Shown piece after piece: positions 62,108 to 64,000 of a stretch of 64,000 nt of DNA. Source of the DNA: Cordilura impudica (taxonomy: Eukaryota; Arthropoda; Insecta; Diptera; Scathophagidae); NCBI GenBank assembly GCA_963682025.1, contig OY821517.1, forward strand, positions 226,209,280-226,273,279, given 5' to 3'. Position 1 is the stretch's first letter. Each line of letters begins with the position of its first letter. The position numbers and the translations under genes were made by a program. The notes beneath the pieces are model-generated. The model was not told where the DNA came from. It searched no databases and worked only from the letters and a program-made list of their open reading frames with translations.

Positions 62108-62760
62108 TTTTTATTGGTTTTTGGTAAAGGGTTACATACGTTTTTATTACTTCAAATAATTTTATATAGCTGTGATTTAATTTATATTGGTACAACCAAA
62201 CGCACACTAGAGACGAGAATGGGAGAACACAAAAACGACATTGCCAAACAAAAACTCGCAACAGCTTTGGCGCAACACGTATTGGAGACAGGTCATACAG
62301 CTGACTTTAAAAAAGTAAAAATATTAGATAGAGAACCCATTGAAAAGAAAAGGTACACCATAGAAAGTTTACGAATCCAACAGAAAAGGAATATACGATG
62401 AATTTAAAAGAGGATACTGACAAAATTAATGCTAGTTACAGGGTTGCAATACAATAACTTTACTGTGATATTATTTTAAGCTGAGTACTTGTTATTAATA
62501 TATGTTCAATGTAATTTTTATTGTTTATGTTGGATGTATATTAAATTCATTTTTAAATGTGATAAATAATACTCATGTTACTGTCATATATATAGTCATA
62601 TATATAAGTTATTGTCATATATATAGTGTATTTTAAATTGTTTTAACGTGATGTTTTTTATATTAAATAGAATTTCCTTGAAAAAGTCAACAAAGAATTG
62701 ACGAAACGTCGGAAAGAAATGTAATTTAAATGCAGTTTTTTTTACATTAAAAATCTTAGG
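62108..62760 (+). pseudogene. Penelope-like element, 3' end with GIY-YIG endonuclease
   Basis: The frame from 62114 to 62401 reads IYIGTTKRTLETRMGEHKND, with the YIG, the catalytic arginine and the EH of the GIY-YIG fold. It continues with LATALAQHVLETGHTADF and ILDREPIEKKRYTIESLRI, the usual Penelope endonuclease C-terminus. The first GIY strand is degenerate. A frameshift near 62395 moves the tail to MNLKEDTDKINASY, ending at a TAA at about 62454. RT is missing (5' truncation). The 3' region holds a hammerhead-like motif at 62679. Penelope elements use this endonuclease for target-primed insertion. Confidence 0.8.
62679..62713 (+). ncRNA. Degenerate hammerhead-like motif of the Penelope 3' end
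   Basis: CTTGAAAAA stands where CUGANGA is expected, then the 5-bp stem GTCAA (62686-62690) with TTGAC (62698-62702), GAAA (62703-62706) and CGTCGG. The stem and GAAACGTCGG are typical of Penelope 3' ends; the first box is damaged, so no activity is expected. Confidence 0.5.
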
Positions 62761-63075
62761 CCGTATTAGCTTATTTTCAAATAAAACAAACAAAAGGATA
62801 TTAGCCAAATAACACAATAATAATTTTATATATCTTTTCAAAGAAGGTATAATTATAAGTTATTGGTGTATGAAATATTTACCTAATGAGTTTCAACTGA
62901 TCATAAAATTGCCCGAAACTCTGATGCTGATTTTATACAAAAAAAAAAACAGGTAAAAAGCCAATGCCTAAGATATTTTCATTATTAAATAACAAATATA
63001 ACTAAATATTTTTTAATGAGTATTTTTTTATTTGTTTTATAATAGGCTTAAAATTACATAACAATTGTCTGCTTT
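62761..63075. other. AT-rich spacer without recognisable gene
   Basis: Nothing recognised. Confidence 0.6.
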
Positions 63076-63554
63076 TTATACCCTCCACTCCAGTGTGCAG
63101 AGGGTATATATAAGTTTGTCATTCCGTTTGTAATAATTAGAAAAAAAAATTTGGACCCCATAAAATATATATATTTGTGATCCTTATAACAACCGGAGTT
63201 GATATAGCGATGTCCGTCTGTCCGTCTGTCCGTCTGTGGAAATCACGATGACGGCATCAATCGGGCAGCTAGGGTGCTCGTTGGCATAAAAAATGATTCA
63301 TTAACATCCTGAAAAGTTTGCTATTTAAAATCGTCCAAATCGGTCGATTAGGGCCCGAGATTTGACTGAAGAACTAAAAAAAGTCTTGAAAAAATATAAT
63401 TTTCTATGTTGTTCTTGTCACGATCACTCCCTCAATAGGATAGCTAGGGTAATAATTTTTAGTGAGAATGATTCACCAAATTCATGGGAAGATTTCTACT
63501 TCAAAAATCATTAAAATCGGTGGAACAGGTCCAGGTAAATCTATGAAAAATTAA
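63076..63554 (-). mobile_element. Family D dispersed repeat, copy 3, end only
   Basis: It starts TTATACCCTCCACTCCAGTG and is the reverse complement of the right end of family D copies 1 and 2, including the GTCCGTCTGTCCGTCTG block near 63210. It runs into the gap. Confidence 0.8.
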
Positions 63555-63754
63555 NNNNNNNNNNNNNNNNNNNNNNNNNNNNNNNNNNNNNNNNNNNNNN
63601 NNNNNNNNNNNNNNNNNNNNNNNNNNNNNNNNNNNNNNNNNNNNNNNNNNNNNNNNNNNNNNNNNNNNNNNNNNNNNNNNNNNNNNNNNNNNNNNNNNNN
63701 NNNNNNNNNNNNNNNNNNNNNNNNNNNNNNNNNNNNNNNNNNNNNNNNNNNNNN
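63555..63754. other. Assembly gap, 200 N
   Basis: Exactly 200 Ns, a fixed-size placeholder, so the true distance and join are unknown. The family D copy ends at its left edge. Confidence 0.98.
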
Positions 63755-64000
63755 TAATTATAATTATATTATATTATATTATATTATATTATATTATATT
63801 ATATTATATTATATTATATTATATTATATTATATTATATTATATTATATTATATTATATTATATTATATTATATTATATTATATTATATTATATTATATT
63901 ATATTATATTATATTATATTATATTATATTATATTATATTATATTATATTATATTATATTATATTATATTATATTATATTATATTATATTATATTATATT
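63755..64000. repeat. (ATATT)n satellite
   Basis: After TAATTATAATT the sequence is an uninterrupted ATATT 5-mer, about 47 units to the window end. It is the complement of AATAT, a well-known Drosophila heterochromatin satellite. Its edge coincides with the contig break. Confidence 0.95.

Overview
The window is transposon-dense, AT-rich insect DNA. The mix of families points to a higher fly (Diptera, Schizophora): BEL/Pao elements, an errantivirus with a TGGCGCAGTC primer site, jockey- and CR1-like LINEs, Penelope-like pieces, hAT elements, mini-me/Helentron-like repeats carrying (GACG)n blocks, and an AATAT-type satellite. That is an inference from families; I cannot name the species. I found no convincing host gene. 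The setting looks like pericentromeric or other heterochromatin, and 200 Ns mark a scaffold gap at 63555-63754.

Layout. 1-5170: 3' part of a decayed BEL/Pao element with an env-like gene and a 3' LTR, inserted into an internally deleted hAT gene (5171-5707). 5708-11508: dispersed repeats, two hammerhead-ribozyme-like motifs, minisatellites and a 0.9-kb TTTTCATTT-type array. 11514-17739: a complete BEL/Pao element with near-identical LTRs and the 5-bp target duplication TATAC, its coding frame broken by a few indels. 18046-21880: a long noncoding dispersed repeat (family D). 22487-29423 (minus strand): an errantivirus with target duplication TAAG, LTRs differing at one visible base, and open gag, pro-pol and env. 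29428-29945: a foldback-like array. 30388-34142: a nested stack (TA-flanked inverted-repeat element, then a hAT with the 8-bp duplication GTTTAGCT, then a family A repeat).

34781-57244 is one jockey-like LINE split twice: by a degraded hAT (35282-37319, duplication GTTATACA) and by a long-LTR Ty3/gypsy element (37615-54334, duplication GAAC). That LTR element has about 2.1-kb LTRs. Each is interrupted in turn: the 5' LTR by a family D repeat, the 3' LTR by a 4.6-kb CR1/jockey-like LINE. Its gag is preceded by a RING-like zinc finger reading frame. From 57245 to the end: a truncated family A repeat between inverted jockey pieces, a second jockey 5' end, an unrecognised 175-codon reading frame, a Penelope GIY-YIG fragment, a family D end, the gap and an (ATATT)n satellite.

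The genes do not form a host pathway. Each coding segment belongs to a selfish element, and the target duplications allow the order of insertions to be read. The errantivirus is the only element whose genes all look open. The long-LTR element and the hammerhead-like repeats are the least ordinary features.
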